Assembly (NCBI GenBank): GCA_013398955.1
Contig: VWPU01011629.1
Location: forward strand, 62,001-126,000
From: Callaeas wilsoni
Taxonomy: Eukaryota; Chordata; Aves; Passeriformes; Callaeidae
Direction: 5' to 3'
Length of the DNA: 64,000 bases
How positions within the stretch are numbered: position 1 is the stretch's first letter; every line of letters starts with the position of its first letter. Shown here in pieces: positions 38,489 through 52,176 of the stretch. A model generated the notes under the pieces. It did not search any database. It was given only the letters and a program-made list of their open reading frames with translations, and was not told the DNA's origin. The translations under genes were made by a program, and so were the position numbers.

Positions 38489-41400
38489 ACAGGTGAGTTG
38501 AGAGAGAAGCTCTGAAGATCCCCCTTGATGCTGCAGGTCTTCAGAGGGGTTTGAGTCTGGCAAAGCTCACTTTCAGATAACTTCGCTAAGGAGCAGACAG
38601 GAGGGATGAGCCCAAGGAAGGACCATCAGAAAGGCACCCACTGACCTCCATGAAGATTGGTCCTGTATTAGCAGTGAACAGGGTGGAGCTGGGTTAACAG
38701 CTGGCCTCGATTAGCTGGTCCCTGGGTTCAGCCAAGGGGCCATGGGGCCACCTCCTGTCTGACCTTAGTCAAACAAGACCAGGAAGCACCTAGACCCTAA
38801 AAAACCCAGCACTCCTTCTGGCTTCATATGCCTCAGGCACCCGGATTCCCTATTCATCATTTGGTTTTCTTCTAGGATGGCACCTCCTGTATCACTATCA
38901 GGTTCAGGTGCCAGGATCCCAGGAAAATATCAATAAACAGCAGGAAATTCAGAGAACAACAAAGCAAACTATTATCATGGAGTCAGAGAGACTGACTTTC
39001 TGAGCTCATGTGTTTAGCTTGGCTTAACAGCAGCTTAGCAGGGGCTTGGCAACTCAACTGTCTGCAAATATTTGAAGGGTGTAAACACCAAGGACAAGAG
39101 GGAAACCACTGAGGGAGTTTTACAGAGTAGGATGAGCAGGAATGCAGGCACTGCTAACTGGGGCTTGGGTCTCTCCATGCAAATTTACTGCAGCTCCCTC
39201 ACCTTACAGCTGCTCTCTAGGCCTCTGCAGCACCTGTTGTGTCATAACAGGACTCAGAGAAGCACACACAAACCTTACATCGGGTTTCATATCTGTGGAT
39301 GCCAACGAGGAGAAGGTTCTTGGATGCTGGTGCTCATCAAGGCAAGGGCAAATGGTATCTAACACCACACAGCCCTGTTCCCAGCAGGTCTTCAGGTTGT
39401 TCAACAAGCACACTTCCCCACCTACACCCTGTTTTTCTCTTCTATCACCACCAGTTTCAAATCTAAAGCACAGGGACGAGGGCTGATTTTTAGCTGAAAC
39501 CTTAGGACAGACATGGCAAGAAATGTTTTGCTAATTCATAATAATTCTGCAAATTTTTTTTTTCAGTTTGGTTGGAGAAAAACATCCTTTAATTTCCCTT
39601 CCAAACTCCTGAAACAATTAATTTTAGTGTTTCATAACTATGTTTGGATTTTTCAGTTCAAAGTCACACTTACTTCCAAATTGGAAGGGTTAAAACAATA
39701 GCTCCAAATCAAAATATTTAATTTACAGTCAAAGGAAATACTTATTCATCTTTCAAGCTAACTTCTGCGGCTTCACAGAACTGCCAGAGAAACCCCCCAA
39801 AACAAGTTACCATGTCTCATGTCTCATAAGGTGACTCCAAACTGTTTTGACACCCTGGAGTGACGCTGCTAAACCCCAGACGAGGATACATCCCAGTAGG
39901 CACAAAAAAATTGCTTACGGAAGGGAAGATTCAAATTTAGAGTGGCTGCCTATCTATAAATAGTCTGCAGAACTAAAATACATTCCACTTCGGCTGGAAA
40001 TGCCTTTTTGCCTCGTACTCATAAACACTCCTGCCTTTTATAGTTGAAGCAAATATTTGGTTTCTATAGTTATAACAGTGAGTACCCAGTGGTCTTTATT
40101 TTTAATCTGCACAGTGTTTGCATGAAAAGCAGGGTAGTGGTTTGTGGAGACCCTGGAGGAGTCTAGACCACAGGTGCATCATTAAAAATAAACCTGTGAA
40201 CAACACAAAAAGCCCTCCCCAAAGTATCCAAATGCAGAGAGGTTTGCTAGTAAACAGCATTTGGCTTTTAGATGCGGCTCTAAGTGCGCTGAGAGTGAAA
40301 AAGGCCAAGGATCCAGTGATTGCTAATATAATAATGAGGCTCTGTCCTACTAATCTGATGTTCTCAAAGCACTTTGCAGGCATTAATCATCCTCCCAGCA
40401 GGGCACAGTGGGGATCATCACTCTGAGCACGTTACAGGGCCCAGGGCGGATGGGGGAGAGCTGTGTACAGTCTGAAAGACTGTGGATATCCAAGGAGGGG
40501 GTGTGGTCTGCATTGCTTTATGGATATATATATTCAAAAAGTCACGGCCACCTCCCTGAAACTTGACTTCAAAGGGGCCTATTTATCTCTCTGACAGCAA
40601 TACACACGAAAGCTCTGTTACTCGGTGCTTAATAAATCAAACACCCACCCACTACCATTATTGATGGAAGGAAAAGGAAATTAAACGTGACCTGCTTGGC
40701 TTGGAGATCATAGGATGCTTACCCATCCACTTAGAATAATTTAGGGTGATTAAATCCTGCCTGTAAGAACTAAACAGGTTTCACTTATTTTCATGTCCCA
40801 ACTCGGAAAGGATTTTGAGGTGGGATATTGGGCTTCCCAAGGGATGCCTGGAGATGACGCTGCAAACCCAATGCATCCATCCCTCCAAGCAGTGAACTTG
40901 CAAACCCAGCCTTGTCCATGGGCAGTGCTTTCCCTGGAAAATACCTGAATTCAGCTTCTTTGCAAGTCCACAGCTGTTTCACTTAATACATCTGAATTTA
41001 TTATCACGCTGGACATGCCAAGAGGATGATGGGGCAGGAAGGGTGAAAGGTGAATAAGCCCAGTCTCAGTTTTAGCAGGGCTGGGCTCACACTGGCCAGC
41101 CAGGGACCTGTTTCCCCTGCTCATGCTCAGGAATGAGGGCTGTCTTAATGCCTCATCCTATACTGTCTTCCACCAGGAGAAGTGACTCACACTTGCGGAG
41201 GTCTGCCTGGCACACTCCCGTGCCTGTTTCTGATGGGCTGATAGATGTCAATGTGCCAGACAGTTGTGTGAAGCTGCATCCACCTGGGACAATTCCCCAT
41301 TTCAGCTCTCCTACCCAGCTACAGAAAGACAAGGGAAAGCTGCATGGGGAAAAATGCATCTGGAATCAAAGGGATTTACTACGAGAACGAGAATCTTTCA

Positions 41401-44400
41401 GATTACCCCAAAGGGGCAAGCTTCTGCATTACTCATCCAGTCTTGATCTCCTGCTTTATTAGGGAAAGAGAATGTTGAATTATCCCAGGCCATGGATGTC
41501 CTCACAGTGCTGGATGTGAAGAATGGATAACAATGGCAGTAAACAGCCAGTACAAGTCCCAGCTTGTGGCAAGAGGCTGAAGACAGCTGAGCACATCCAC
41601 TCACGGCAGGTAAGGAGCCACTGCTCCCTCCCTTCAATTCATCACAAATGAACATGGATGTTTCAGGTGAGATTAAAATCCTTTTCCCCAGCTTTTTGCT
41701 ACTCATGCAGTGCTCTTGGAAGAATTCAACTAGCATTTTTTACCTCAGCAGAGGGTGGTCAGACCTCATCCTCATCACCCTGCATCCTTCCAGACCTGGC
41801 GCTTAGCTCTTTCTTAAAGGCAGAGCTGCTGGAAGAATCTCATTGCCCAGCTGCGGACAGGCTGCCTGCTGGCCACAGTGAGACATCTCCAAAGGAGCTC
41901 TGACAGCAGTGCATGGACCTGTTGGATGCCTAGAGCCAGGCTTTCAACTCTCAACAGTTGCTTCTGCCTCAATTTACCAAAATTAGCATGCCACAAAGAT
42001 GCTTTCCTAAAAGGGAGAGGTAGCATCAGGTTCACCAGGGTGCTGTTGTGCAGGCTGGGGCACTTGTGCTCCTGGAGTCTCTGCAGAGATGCCACCCCCT
42101 CCATGATGGCACAGAGCTTTGAAACCCTCTGAACACTGCCATTTGCCTCAGGAGCTGATGAGGCTCCAACACTCTCTTGTTAGTATGCTGCTACCTGCAA
42201 ACAGCACGTCTTTGGCTCCTCATCCCTCTTTCTTCTCCTCCACGGCATTAAAATGCCTCGTGCTTGCTGTGTCACTGACTTCCAAACCCGTGGCCACTCT
42301 GCAATATTGACATTCTTGTATTTACCATCAGCCATTTCAGAGCTGCGTGGAAAAGGCCGCTAGTAAATTGCTTCTGTGATTTAACTACTCCCTTGGATTC
42401 CCAATGCATTTCCAAGCAGTGGTGGGAAAGCTGAACATCACTGCAACAACCCAGCACCGCTGTTTCAGAACCAAACCCTGACCCCATCTCTGGCTGAGAA
42501 AAGCCCAGCTTGCATTGCCTGTAAAACCTGATGTGTTTTGAGGTACTGGGAGGCATAAGACAGCTTTGTGCTTGGCCCAGTGGCCACAAGCGGCTCCAGG
42601 AATCCATGCTCCTGGCTTTGGAGGCAATTCTTATGTTGTGGTGGAAGAGATTTTGCCATCTGTAGGCTCACAGAAATGCAGAGCGGTTCTAGGATGGGAC
42701 ACTAATCCCATTTGGGACTACAAAGCAAGACATATAGCCAGTGTTCGTGACACGCAACAAACCCCATTTCAAACCGATTTCTTGCAAAAATTGCCCTGTT
42801 CTCCTCCTATGACCTCTCACAGCATCACACTGATTGTACCAAGCTGTCTTTTTCCACTCCACATGTCTCAGCACCTCTGTGTGCTCCCCAAGCAGGTTCC
42901 TACAGCAGCTGGGAAGCTCCTCCAGGGAGTCCTGGAGTTATTTGGGCAAGAAGGTGAAAATACCAATGATTACAGTCATTACTTCACCATGTGGCACCGT
43001 GCAGACCATCCGGGAACCGTCCAAGGTTATACAAGAAGAGCACATAGGAACTGCAGCCCATGAAGGATCTGTCTGTGCTTCCTATGCAGAGCCTCATAGC
43101 ACGAATAAAATGCTTGTGGCTTTGCTGATCAAGGCCAGGTGAAAAGCTTGTCTAGGATGACACACATGAGCAAGAACTGATGGGCTTTTTCAGAACAAAA
43201 CTCTTCTGGGCTTAGCTCAGGTCAGGTCCAGCAACCACTCCCTGCATGTCCCAGTCTCTCATATGTTCAAATATTTTATGCAATTTGAAGAAATTTAAGG
43301 AAATTTTTTTTTCCTTTTTCAAGAAAGGAATCATTTAACTAAAGTTTAAAGTGAAGCTAGGAAGATGAGACTGCTCGGAGAGCTCTGGATCCTGGGATGG
43401 GGAAGGAGAGGGGCAACAGGATAGCAATGCCCTCACAAAGGGATTGAAACAACAGGAAGAAGATGTAGGTTTTCTATGGAATAAGGTGTGATTTCAACAG
43501 CCAAACCCGCTTCAGCCTGGCCCAAGCCACCACTGCAGCAGAAATACAGATTTAGGGCTGGATCCTCATCTCAGACACTCAGGTTAACATACAAACAACC
43601 TCCTCTGGTGTTAAGCTCCCCTGGATTTACATCTCAGAGAGGCTGCAAGAACTAATATAGTCATCGAAAGCTGCAGCCCCCTGGCATTCCTCCAGGTGCC
43701 ACAACTTCCCTGCAACTTGGCTCAGCCATAAGTGCTGAACATAAGAAAGCTGTGGCTTGACAGTAGCAATCTCCCATCTGCCAAGTGGGTAAATTCCCTT
43801 GGTTTTCCAGAGGAAGATGTGAAAACCTGCTCAGATATGGGAGATTTTGGCTTGGGGATACTGAACACCCAAAGCTTGACATGTCTCCCCAGAGATCACC
43901 TGGGATCTGCTAGCCTGGGTCATGGCAAAAGGCTCTCCAGCCTCTTCTTTATCCCCAAAGTGCGGCTGGTATCGCATGTCCCAGGGAAAGGTGTAGAAAT
44001 TCCTAAAACTTCGAAATTGCTTGATTGTGGGAACTGCATCCCCTTAATCCAGGCAGCACAGGACATGTACAGCATGCAGGGCTCAGCAACCCCCTAACTG
44101 CAGCTGTGGCTGTTGTGGAGAAACAAATCAGATAACAACACTCTCAAAGCTTTTTGTCTGTATTTTAATGTCATTAAAAAGTGGATAATCTCCTCCTCCA
44201 TAAAAGCACTGTCTTCCTCTGGGAGACTTTCGGCTGCTATGTTGATCCAGAGCAATCAAAAGGCTGGCTCTGTACTGAACCAGGAGAGAGCAACAAAAGT
44301 TGTCACAAAAAGTGACATTTTGGAAACTCAGCCTGGGGTCTTCAGAGATGGGGCTGAGCTGCAGCAATGGAGCTGTGTCCCTAGAAAGCAGAGAGCCACA

Positions 44401-47400
44401 TATTGAAATGTGGTGACCTTTCTGGTGCTGGTGCCATGCAATTCCAGCAGGAAGGACAAACAAGTCATTTTTTTCTCCTCTTGTTTTTCTCCTGTGTTAT
44501 AAGTATTTTAGAAACTTAACAGTAAAAATTTTATCATTATTACTATTATTCTTTCCTTTGCAAGAAATGCCTACTGCAGCAGATGAAGCTGGGGATGATC
44601 CTCAGCTCTTTGCCCGCTGTTATTTTGCCTTTTGTGTTTCTTATCTGCCAGCTCTCTGAGGACATGAAGAGGCTGGTTATAAGAAGTGCCCTTTTGGATG
44701 AGCATCAGGCATGGCAGGGAGAGACAAGAAGAAAAACTCAATTCTTGACTTCTGCACCCAGATCTCACCTTGCTCTTCTTTCTACTGATGGATTGCAGCA
44801 GCAGTAAGACAAGCAGGTAGCCAGGTGCTGCCACATACTCCCACTTGCCCATGCTAGAGGGTCAACACGGTCAAAATCCCAATTATGACACTATTTCACC
44901 TGCTGGTTGCCTTCTCTGAGGTGCTGCCCTACAGCTGACTCAGCTTCACAGCACTGGTGCCTGCGGAGTCACATCCTACTCTCGGATACACAACACACTC
45001 AGACTCTGTGAGACATCCCATCTCATCCTCTTTATTTCTCACCTCTTCCCAGGCACGTGCCAGGGACCCAGGGTTTCTCCCAGCCCTTCCCTTTTGCCAT
45101 TGCCTCCCTTCCTCCATTCCCATTGCCTTCCATTATAGACTTCATGGAAGTCTACCTCACTGGGGGTAAGGAGGGGAGAGGAAAAGCCAGTTCTGCTTTG
45201 TTTCAATCCATTGCCATTGAACGAGAAGGAGAGGGCTGCAGTGGATGTGCCCTTGGGAACCAGCTGATCCATCCTCCTACCAAACCCGAGGGTCCCTGTG
45301 GAGGACCTGTCTAGTGAGGCCAGACAGCTCTTGTTATATTTAGGAAGAACTTCCCGTCCTGTGTTGTCAATTTCATGCAGCAGGAAATCTTTTCTTGGAT
45401 GTTTTATTTAAAAAAAAGAGCACAAAACAACAAAAAATCACCTCATTTCCTGGAGTCTTCCTCTCTGCCTCACTTCTTTCTTTCCATTTTCCCTGTTTTT
45501 TAGTATTTGTTTCCAGGGCATGACACTCAGCAGCTTTCCCTCTATGTCCAGCTCCAATCCCTGGATGCCAGCATGGACCTCTACTGCACTCACAGCTGCT
45601 GCACGGGAGGAATCAAATGCCCCAAGCTACTTCCTGCACCTGGAAAACTGCTCCAGGGAGCATCCTCATGCAAGTCCTACTCCACATGCCATTCAACATG
45701 TGAAGCTATCCCACTGACTCTGGCCAGTGTTAGAACTGACCCTTGGGGCACAGCAGGAGCACAAGCAGGCTCCTCTTCCACATCCATATGCTCCATCCGG
45801 AAACATCAATTCTCTTTCTATAGGAAGGCAGGTTATCCTGGGGCAGAGGAAATGTTTCCTCTTCCCGGCAGGATGTTTGCAGTGAGCCCAGAGTAAGGTA
45901 TGTATAGAAACCTCCTGATGCAAAGATTTCAGTAAACACCTCCCAGCAAACAGCCTGGACCAATGTTAGTTCTCCTGGAGCAGATGAGAGCCAGCCCCAG
46001 GGAAACAGCCAAAGACAAACGTAAAAACTCCATCCTACCCTTGCCAGAATCAGACAGAGGGTCCCCTACTAACCAAAGTGATCAATATAGTTGGGAGGGA
46101 TCCCTATGGGGAGTACTCCATACCTGGGATGCCCTGAATCCAGGGAGATGGTGCCTAGGTCTGTCCAGAAAGGAGTTTTTATTCTCTGCTTCCACCGAAT
46201 TTTCCTCTTGAGTAAGGAAAAGCAAAGTTTAATATAATTTTTTAAAATACTTTTAAATTTTTCTGACCCCAGAAAATGATTTATCCAGAATTTCCCACCT
46301 CAGTCTGTTAATACAATTGAGATCTCAGCCCTGCATCTGGGTTAATACATAATTCCTGATGCACAGCTCCTCAAGACAAGCCTCTCTTCCAGGCTCAGGT
46401 ACCAGGCAAGGTACCTGGCTTCAGGGTTTGAAGAAAAAACTTTTAATAAAATCAGCCTTTAAGAAAATTTAGGGATTTGGGAATTTCAACCCCAAATGTT
46501 GCATGAGGTCATTAGCTAAATCAGAGCTGCACCCTTTTGGTATTCAAATCACAGCCTCCAACACTTCTTGCATGAAGAGATAAAAGTGGTGGCTGAGCAA
46601 TAAGCTCTTTTGGATGCTGATAAACCCCCCCTTTTAATTGCTTGATGTGATTGTAATTATTTCATTTGCCCTTATTTCCCTCTCAACACGAATCCAGTCC
46701 CTGTGAGATCCAGCACGGTGCAGCTCTACCACTCTTTCTTGTAATCTTTAGGGACAAAACCAGGGACTCAGAGGGGTAAACATGAGCTATCCATACACTT
46801 CAACAAGGTTTGATACTTCAGGAAAAAGGAGGTAAACTAGGTATTTTAGAAATTTTCTGTAACACAAATAAAAAAGAAATGGATTTGAAAAATGTCCGGG
46901 GTTTTTTGTGTGAGTAAACCATGCCTATGTCCTGTTGCCCTACTGTGGGACATGCTTGAGTGGCGCATAGATGGTTTTACCACTAATGATGGGTCAGACC
47001 ATCGAGTTTTATTTTGATTTTATGACCTTTACGAGAAAGTCTTGTGTACCAATGATTAAAATAGCAACCGTCTCCTGTTTGTGCTGCAGTGAAACCGTCT
47101 GACATCAACACAGACACACCACCAAGATGGAAAACATCACCCTTCCTAATTCATCCTATAAACACTGTTGGTCTAAACTCATCAAGCCAAACAGGTGTTG
47201 GACTGACCCAGTGCTTCTGGATCCCCCACCAAGTCCTGCCCACTCATGCAGGAGACTCAGCAGCATATTTTCCCATAGGGATTTGCAGAGCAGGGTTGGG
47301 CAGGATGTTTTCAGTTGTGCCAGAAGCCTCCCAGACGTGGTGTGCTTATTCACTCTATCTCTGCTTTCTGCTGAACCTGTTCCCAGGGCTTATCCTTGTC

Positions 47401-47581
47401 ATTGTCAGCAGGGAAATTCAGACCCACCAACATGAGCAAAGCCATTCCTCCTGCACAAATGTTCTACCAGTCTCATACAAACATGGAGCACAGCACAAAG
47501 AAATAAGACCGAATGGTTGGACTGTGAGAAGGGACGGAAACTTGCTTTGCTAGCCAAAATTTCCAAAACCTTAATATTGAT

Positions 47582-47617
47582 GATGATTATGATAATAATA
47601 ATAATAATAATAATAAT
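47582..47617. repeat. (ATA/TAA)n microsatellite
   Basis: TGATGATTATGA leads into about eight uninterrupted ATA units, ending in AATTTTTT. The poly-isoleucine peptide on the opposite strand is an artefact of this repeat. Confidence 0.95.
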
Positions 47618-48383
47618 TTTTTCAGGCATCTGATATTCAGAAAGGACCAATCACCTCCCTAAGGAAAACCAAGGCATCTCCTTCACTAGCTTGAGACCTG
47701 CTACTCCTTCCAACCACTGGCAGCTAAAAGCTTGCAATTCTGCTTTTCTCACTCTTTTTCTCTTTGAAACATTCACATGAATTAAGTTTTGTTTGTGGAA
47801 AAATTACATCACTTGGGCTGAAGGAGACTTCCGGCTTTTCTTCATCTTATTATCTCATGATTGCTGTCTCTTTGTAACATGCTCACTTCAGTATTTTGGG
47901 TTTTGCTACATCAGTGAGATCTGTCGAGGGGATGCACAGGCACAAGTCTGAGGGCACGAGGGCAACACTGCCTTCTTGGCTGAACTTTTTCATTCTCACT
48001 GCTTCCCCACAGCCTACTGCTTTTGCCAAAACACACAAAATTAAGGGCAGAAGGTTGAAGGGGATATTTCAAAGATCTCAGCCAGGTCCTACCCCAAATG
48101 CCTCCCAACACAAGACATTCCTTCAACACTGAGAACAGGTCCTGAGAACTTATAGAAAAATGTGAGAAATCCACAACCTCTTAGCAACCCTCTTTCCAAA
48201 GGCTTGGGCTAAAATCCTAGATTTCAAGTCCTCCCAACTTCACACACAATTATTGGCTCCATCACGAAAACACGCAGGCATCCATCTCTGTAGGCAGATG
48301 AGCTGCTGAACTAAAAGAATTACAAAGGTAATTGGGGACACATTTCAACCTCAGAAAGGCTTTGGGTGCTTACACAGTGCTAA

Positions 48384-48460
48384 TGATAAGATAATTTAGA
48401 AATATTTCAACCTGACAACATAACGTATCAGCTCTGGCTGCAATTTAGTGCGTATTATCA
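48384..48460. promoter_or_regulatory. Cluster of three GATA motifs
   Basis: TGATAAG (48384-48390) overlaps AGATAA (48389-48394), and TTATCA (48455-48460) is a third site in reverse orientation. They sit in about 250 bp of AT-rich, non-repetitive sequence with no coding frame. GAB2 is known to act in mast, myeloid and lymphoid signalling, so a blood-cell enhancer is plausible, but the motif alone is common. Confidence 0.3.
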
Positions 48461-49834
48461 GGTTTTTCATTGCTCTTGCCTCGCTGTGATGGATTCCAAG
48501 CTTGCTGTTATTACAGCCATTACATCCTTGATTTTAATGGGGGGTGCTTGCAGCTGTCACAACGGGCTGAAAATATATTCTTTATGTCAGATAGCACAGG
48601 AGACATTTCCTCCTTGAGTCACTGACAGGTCACCTCCCCAAACCAATTAGCTAATTGTCTCGTATCACTCCCTGAAGAGCAAGAGAAATGAGTGACTTGC
48701 GAATGAACTCTGCCAATAGAAAACACTTGTTCTCTCTCTCCCTTCCTAATTTAAATTTTTTTTTAAACCTTAATTTAATCTGTCAGCCATTCCAACAAAT
48801 AAGGCAGTGTGCCTGCCCATTCTTTGCATTCTGACTCTGCCAGACCATTTCATTTTTTTTAAAGAAAGGGGAATAAAAATTAATAGTGTTTCTTTCCTAG
48901 TACATATAGGCAAGTCGCTGCAGCAAAGAGGGTCATCCACACTCATTGGGTCATGCTTGGGTCCTACTCCCAAATCTGCCATCAGCTCTTTCTGGCTTCA
49001 AACTTATCCTTGAGAGCTGTTGAGGCTCTTGCATAGTCTAAGGACACACTCGTGCCTCCTTCGGCTTCAATCAGCTGTGGTAGGAAGTGTTACTTTACTT
49101 GGCAGAAGTGCTCCTCAGGCAAAGCCCCCTCTTGGCTCTTGGCTTCACCAGTGTACTGAGCTGTCGCTCTTACTTCTCAGAGCTCTGCAAAAGTGATGCA
49201 AGTAGGGCGAAATAAAGAAAAAAAATTAACTGCTCCTCACTGCATATATCAACTGAGTTGCATGTTGTATTTCAGAGAGGACAGAGCGGAGTGGGGCTTC
49301 TTGTACAGCAGCATGGAGAGAGGAACCCCCGTTGCCCTGGGACAGACAGGGATGTGAGTGGATCAGGAGAGACAGCCTGGTGTCAATACACCCACTACAG
49401 GGGCAGCCATGGGGGCAAATCCTGAATGACGAACCCCTGCGTGTTGCTGAGCTCCACAAAGAAGCCCTGTGCCTGCCCAGCAACATCTCCCCTGCTGCTA
49501 GATGCAACTACAGCATTTAATTTAATTACATTATCATGGCTGAAATTCTCCAAGAAAACTGAAATATCTGTTGCAGTTATCAGTAAATCATATCTTGACC
49601 TTCTACAATCGCCTCTGACCCCATGTGATTTTGCAGTAAGACCCCAAAATCACCCCTGACCAACACGACAGCCTCCTATGGGGAGATAACTGGCTCGGTC
49701 AGAGCAGGGTGGCTTCTTCTTGAGATGTTAATAATGTTTTCTTTCAACCCATCTCCCATATGGTCCTCATTCTCAAACTGGTGAAGTATGTGCTAGGTAA
49801 CTGTACAGGCAGGTGGGTCTCGCTGGGGCAGGAC

Positions 49835-50036
49835 ACAAATTTAAAACACCACCAGGAAATACCATTTAAACATAAGGATCATCTTTGTTTTTAACTGTGA
49901 GGATGGTCAAACACTGGTGCAGGCTGCTCAAAGAGGTTGTGGAGATCCCAAGCAATGTGCACTTGGTGACCCTGCTTTGGGAAAGGGGGTTGAATGAGGT
50001 GATTTCCAGAGGTCTCTTCCAGCCTCACTGATTCTG
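49835..50036 (+). mobile_element. CR1 LINE, diverged 3'-end fragment of another subfamily
   Basis: ACACAAATTTAAAACACCAC, AACTGTGAGGATGGTCAAAC, ACTGGTGCAGGCTGCTCAAA, GAGGTTGTGGAGATCCC, then TTTCCAGAGGTCTCTTCCAG and CACTGATTCTGGG. The wording (CAGAGGTC...TTCCAGCCTC) resembles older CR1 subfamilies and differs from the copies ending CTTTAAGGTCCC. Confidence 0.85.
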
Positions 50037-51720
50037 GGCTCCAGTGGATGATTCCCCCTCTCTCATATCCTACATCTTCCCTCCAAGCTGCTTGTCCCTT
50101 CTGTGCAGCTGCGTCTCAAAGCTCAACACCCTCTCACCCTCCAACCCCCCAGCTCAACAGAGGAGTTGAGACCCTCAATGGGTCAGGTTTGGGAGGAAGC
50201 AAATGAAAACAGCAGGTCAGGAGACAGCATGTCCTTTGTGAAAGCCAGGTATCCTGAAGGTACAAATTGAGACTGATGCTTTGGCTCTGGCTTCTCCGCA
50301 ATAATAACCTGGGATAATCATGGTTTACCAGAAGCTTTGCCTTAGGGGGGTGTGAGAAGGATAAAAACAGTAAAGATCTTGACTTACTGAGGTACAACTC
50401 TAAAGGAGGTGGTAGAAATATATTTCAGACAGACAGAGATGGTTAGGACAGGAATGTGACCTGCTCATTCATTTTTCAAGCACTGCTGCACTTGAAATAA
50501 AACCTGTAGTCACCACTGCAGAAACATTCCGTAGAATGACATTTTCTTTACTGGGTTTTTGAAAGAGTGGGAGGGACAATGAAGTAAATTGACAGACAGC
50601 AAAATATCTTAAGGTCAGGAGGAAAATGAAAGCAGCGAGAACAAACAAGGAAAAAGCCAGTCCTCACAATCCCAGAAATACTCCTAACAGGTACAGCTTT
50701 TAATCCTTATTCAAGCTCACCCAGAAAGGTTGAACTTGGCTTCCCACAGCACCCTGACCCCACTGGCAGTGACCCAGCTAGCCAACACTCAGGGGATGCT
50801 CATTAATCCAGCATCTGGAGGGTTAAGCACATCAGAAGAACCTGCCTCAAGACATCCCTATCCACAGCCTCTTTTTTCCTTCGGAAAATGCTAAGTCACT
50901 CTTTAGCAAGAGGCCAGGCGAGAGGTTGCTTAGGAACTAAATTACTTCTCATTCTTAGACAGTGATGCTAGCTGGCACCCAGGGTGTGTGGAGCGTTCAG
51001 AAAGGGGCCGGAGTGCTGAGAAAGCTGCAAGCAAAGGGCTGCAGGGTCATCCCAAAGACCAACATCAGCAGCAATCACTTCTCCCTGCTCCTCCAGACAA
51101 CCACCCTGGGCTCTGGCAGGAAAACCTTGGGTTTGTTCCCAAGAAGGAACCGTAAAAGGCAAGAGAAGTCTAAATTAGAAAGGTTTTAACAATATTATAA
51201 GAGGTAGTGCACAAGTTCATATTCAGGGTTTCTGCTGACACTGTGTCCAATGGGAAGAAGGAGAGATGCTTCAGGAGGAGCAACCTTTCACCCAAGATTT
51301 CAAAAATGCTTTCAAGACCCAGACGACATTCAGCACACAAGGCTGTCAGCTGTGTCTCCAAGTCACAAGAGCTGCCCTTTTTTAGGTAAAAACACTGCTG
51401 AAGAAGATTTTCCCCGAGAAGCTTTTAGGAGAAGTTAAAAACCTTGTAGAGAGCAGAATCACCCTGGAGGAAGCAGCCACTATAGCAGGTTCTCAAAGAA
51501 AAGTTCTGTCAATGAGGCTGTTCCGTCCTCACACCATCTGCCTGGGGGAAGCTATTTCAAGGGAATCACGTGAAGAAAGACTGCTGAGTCAACAGTTTGG
51601 ACCCAATGAAGCAACAAAAACTGCAGGAAGAAGCCAAATTGTCAGATTTCCACTATGTGTGCTCTTGGGGAAAGGACTGGTTTGACCGAGCCATGCAGGA
51701 AAACTCAGAAGTGGTAAGGT

Positions 51721-51744
51721 AGGGATATGAGAAGTCATATCCCT
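51721..51744. repeat. Perfect 10-bp inverted repeat with 4-base loop
   Basis: AGGGATATGA (51721-51730), loop GAAG, then TCATATCCCT (51735-51744), with no mismatch in the stem. A second, weaker hairpin (ATCCCAG...CTGGGAT) lies about 120 bp further on. No terminator role is expected in a vertebrate intron. Confidence 0.9.
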
Positions 51745-52134
51745 TTCTCCTCATCTGCTGAGATAATCCAGAAGCTCGTGTTGACAGCTCTATTCAAGAT
51801 TTGACACCATTAGCACTTGATGTAAAACATGCCCAGCTTCCAGACTTTGTAGGATAGAAAATCCCAGCAGTTCTCTGGGATACACAGTCTCTGGATGCCC
51901 AGGAAAGGAGGTGAGGCTGAGGCAATGGATGAGTAGCTGATAAGGACCTCACTGGCAGGGAGCTGCCAGAGATAAACTGTTGTTCCTGAATGATTTTCTG
52001 GATGAGCATAATGGAGTTGGATGCCTATCTTATGACAGATTTCCCATGCATCCACAGAGATCCATTTGAAAATCAGTCTAAACCAATTATACCCCAAGAT
52101 GACATCTTGCAGCCACTGAGATGGGACTGGACCA

Positions 52135-52176
52135 ATCTTCATGCTAATGTTAGAGATCTTCATGCTAATGTTCAAG
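52135..52176. repeat. 21-bp tandem duplication, 2 copies
   Basis: ATCTTCATGCTAATGTTAGA(G) is repeated directly after itself, with two differences near the end of the second copy. On the minus strand it gives a duplicated Asn-Ile-Ser-Met-Lys-Ile peptide in an otherwise unidentified open frame. Confidence 0.9.

Larger units (their letters stand above)
30183..49834 (-). other. GAB2: GAB2 intron 1, central part
   Basis: About 19.6 kb with no recognisable exon and only a small CR1 remnant (32768-32800). It includes a 15-base C run (38474-38488), AT-rich unique islands at 40240-40440 and 46600-46700, a TAA microsatellite (47582-47617), a GATA-motif cluster (48384-48460) and a canonical POU octamer at 39177-39184. 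Open frames up to about 160 codons show no domain. Confidence 0.7.

Noticed and set aside
47405..47650. Poly-isoleucine protein on the minus strand
   Set aside because: It is the translation of the TAA microsatellite at 47582-47617.
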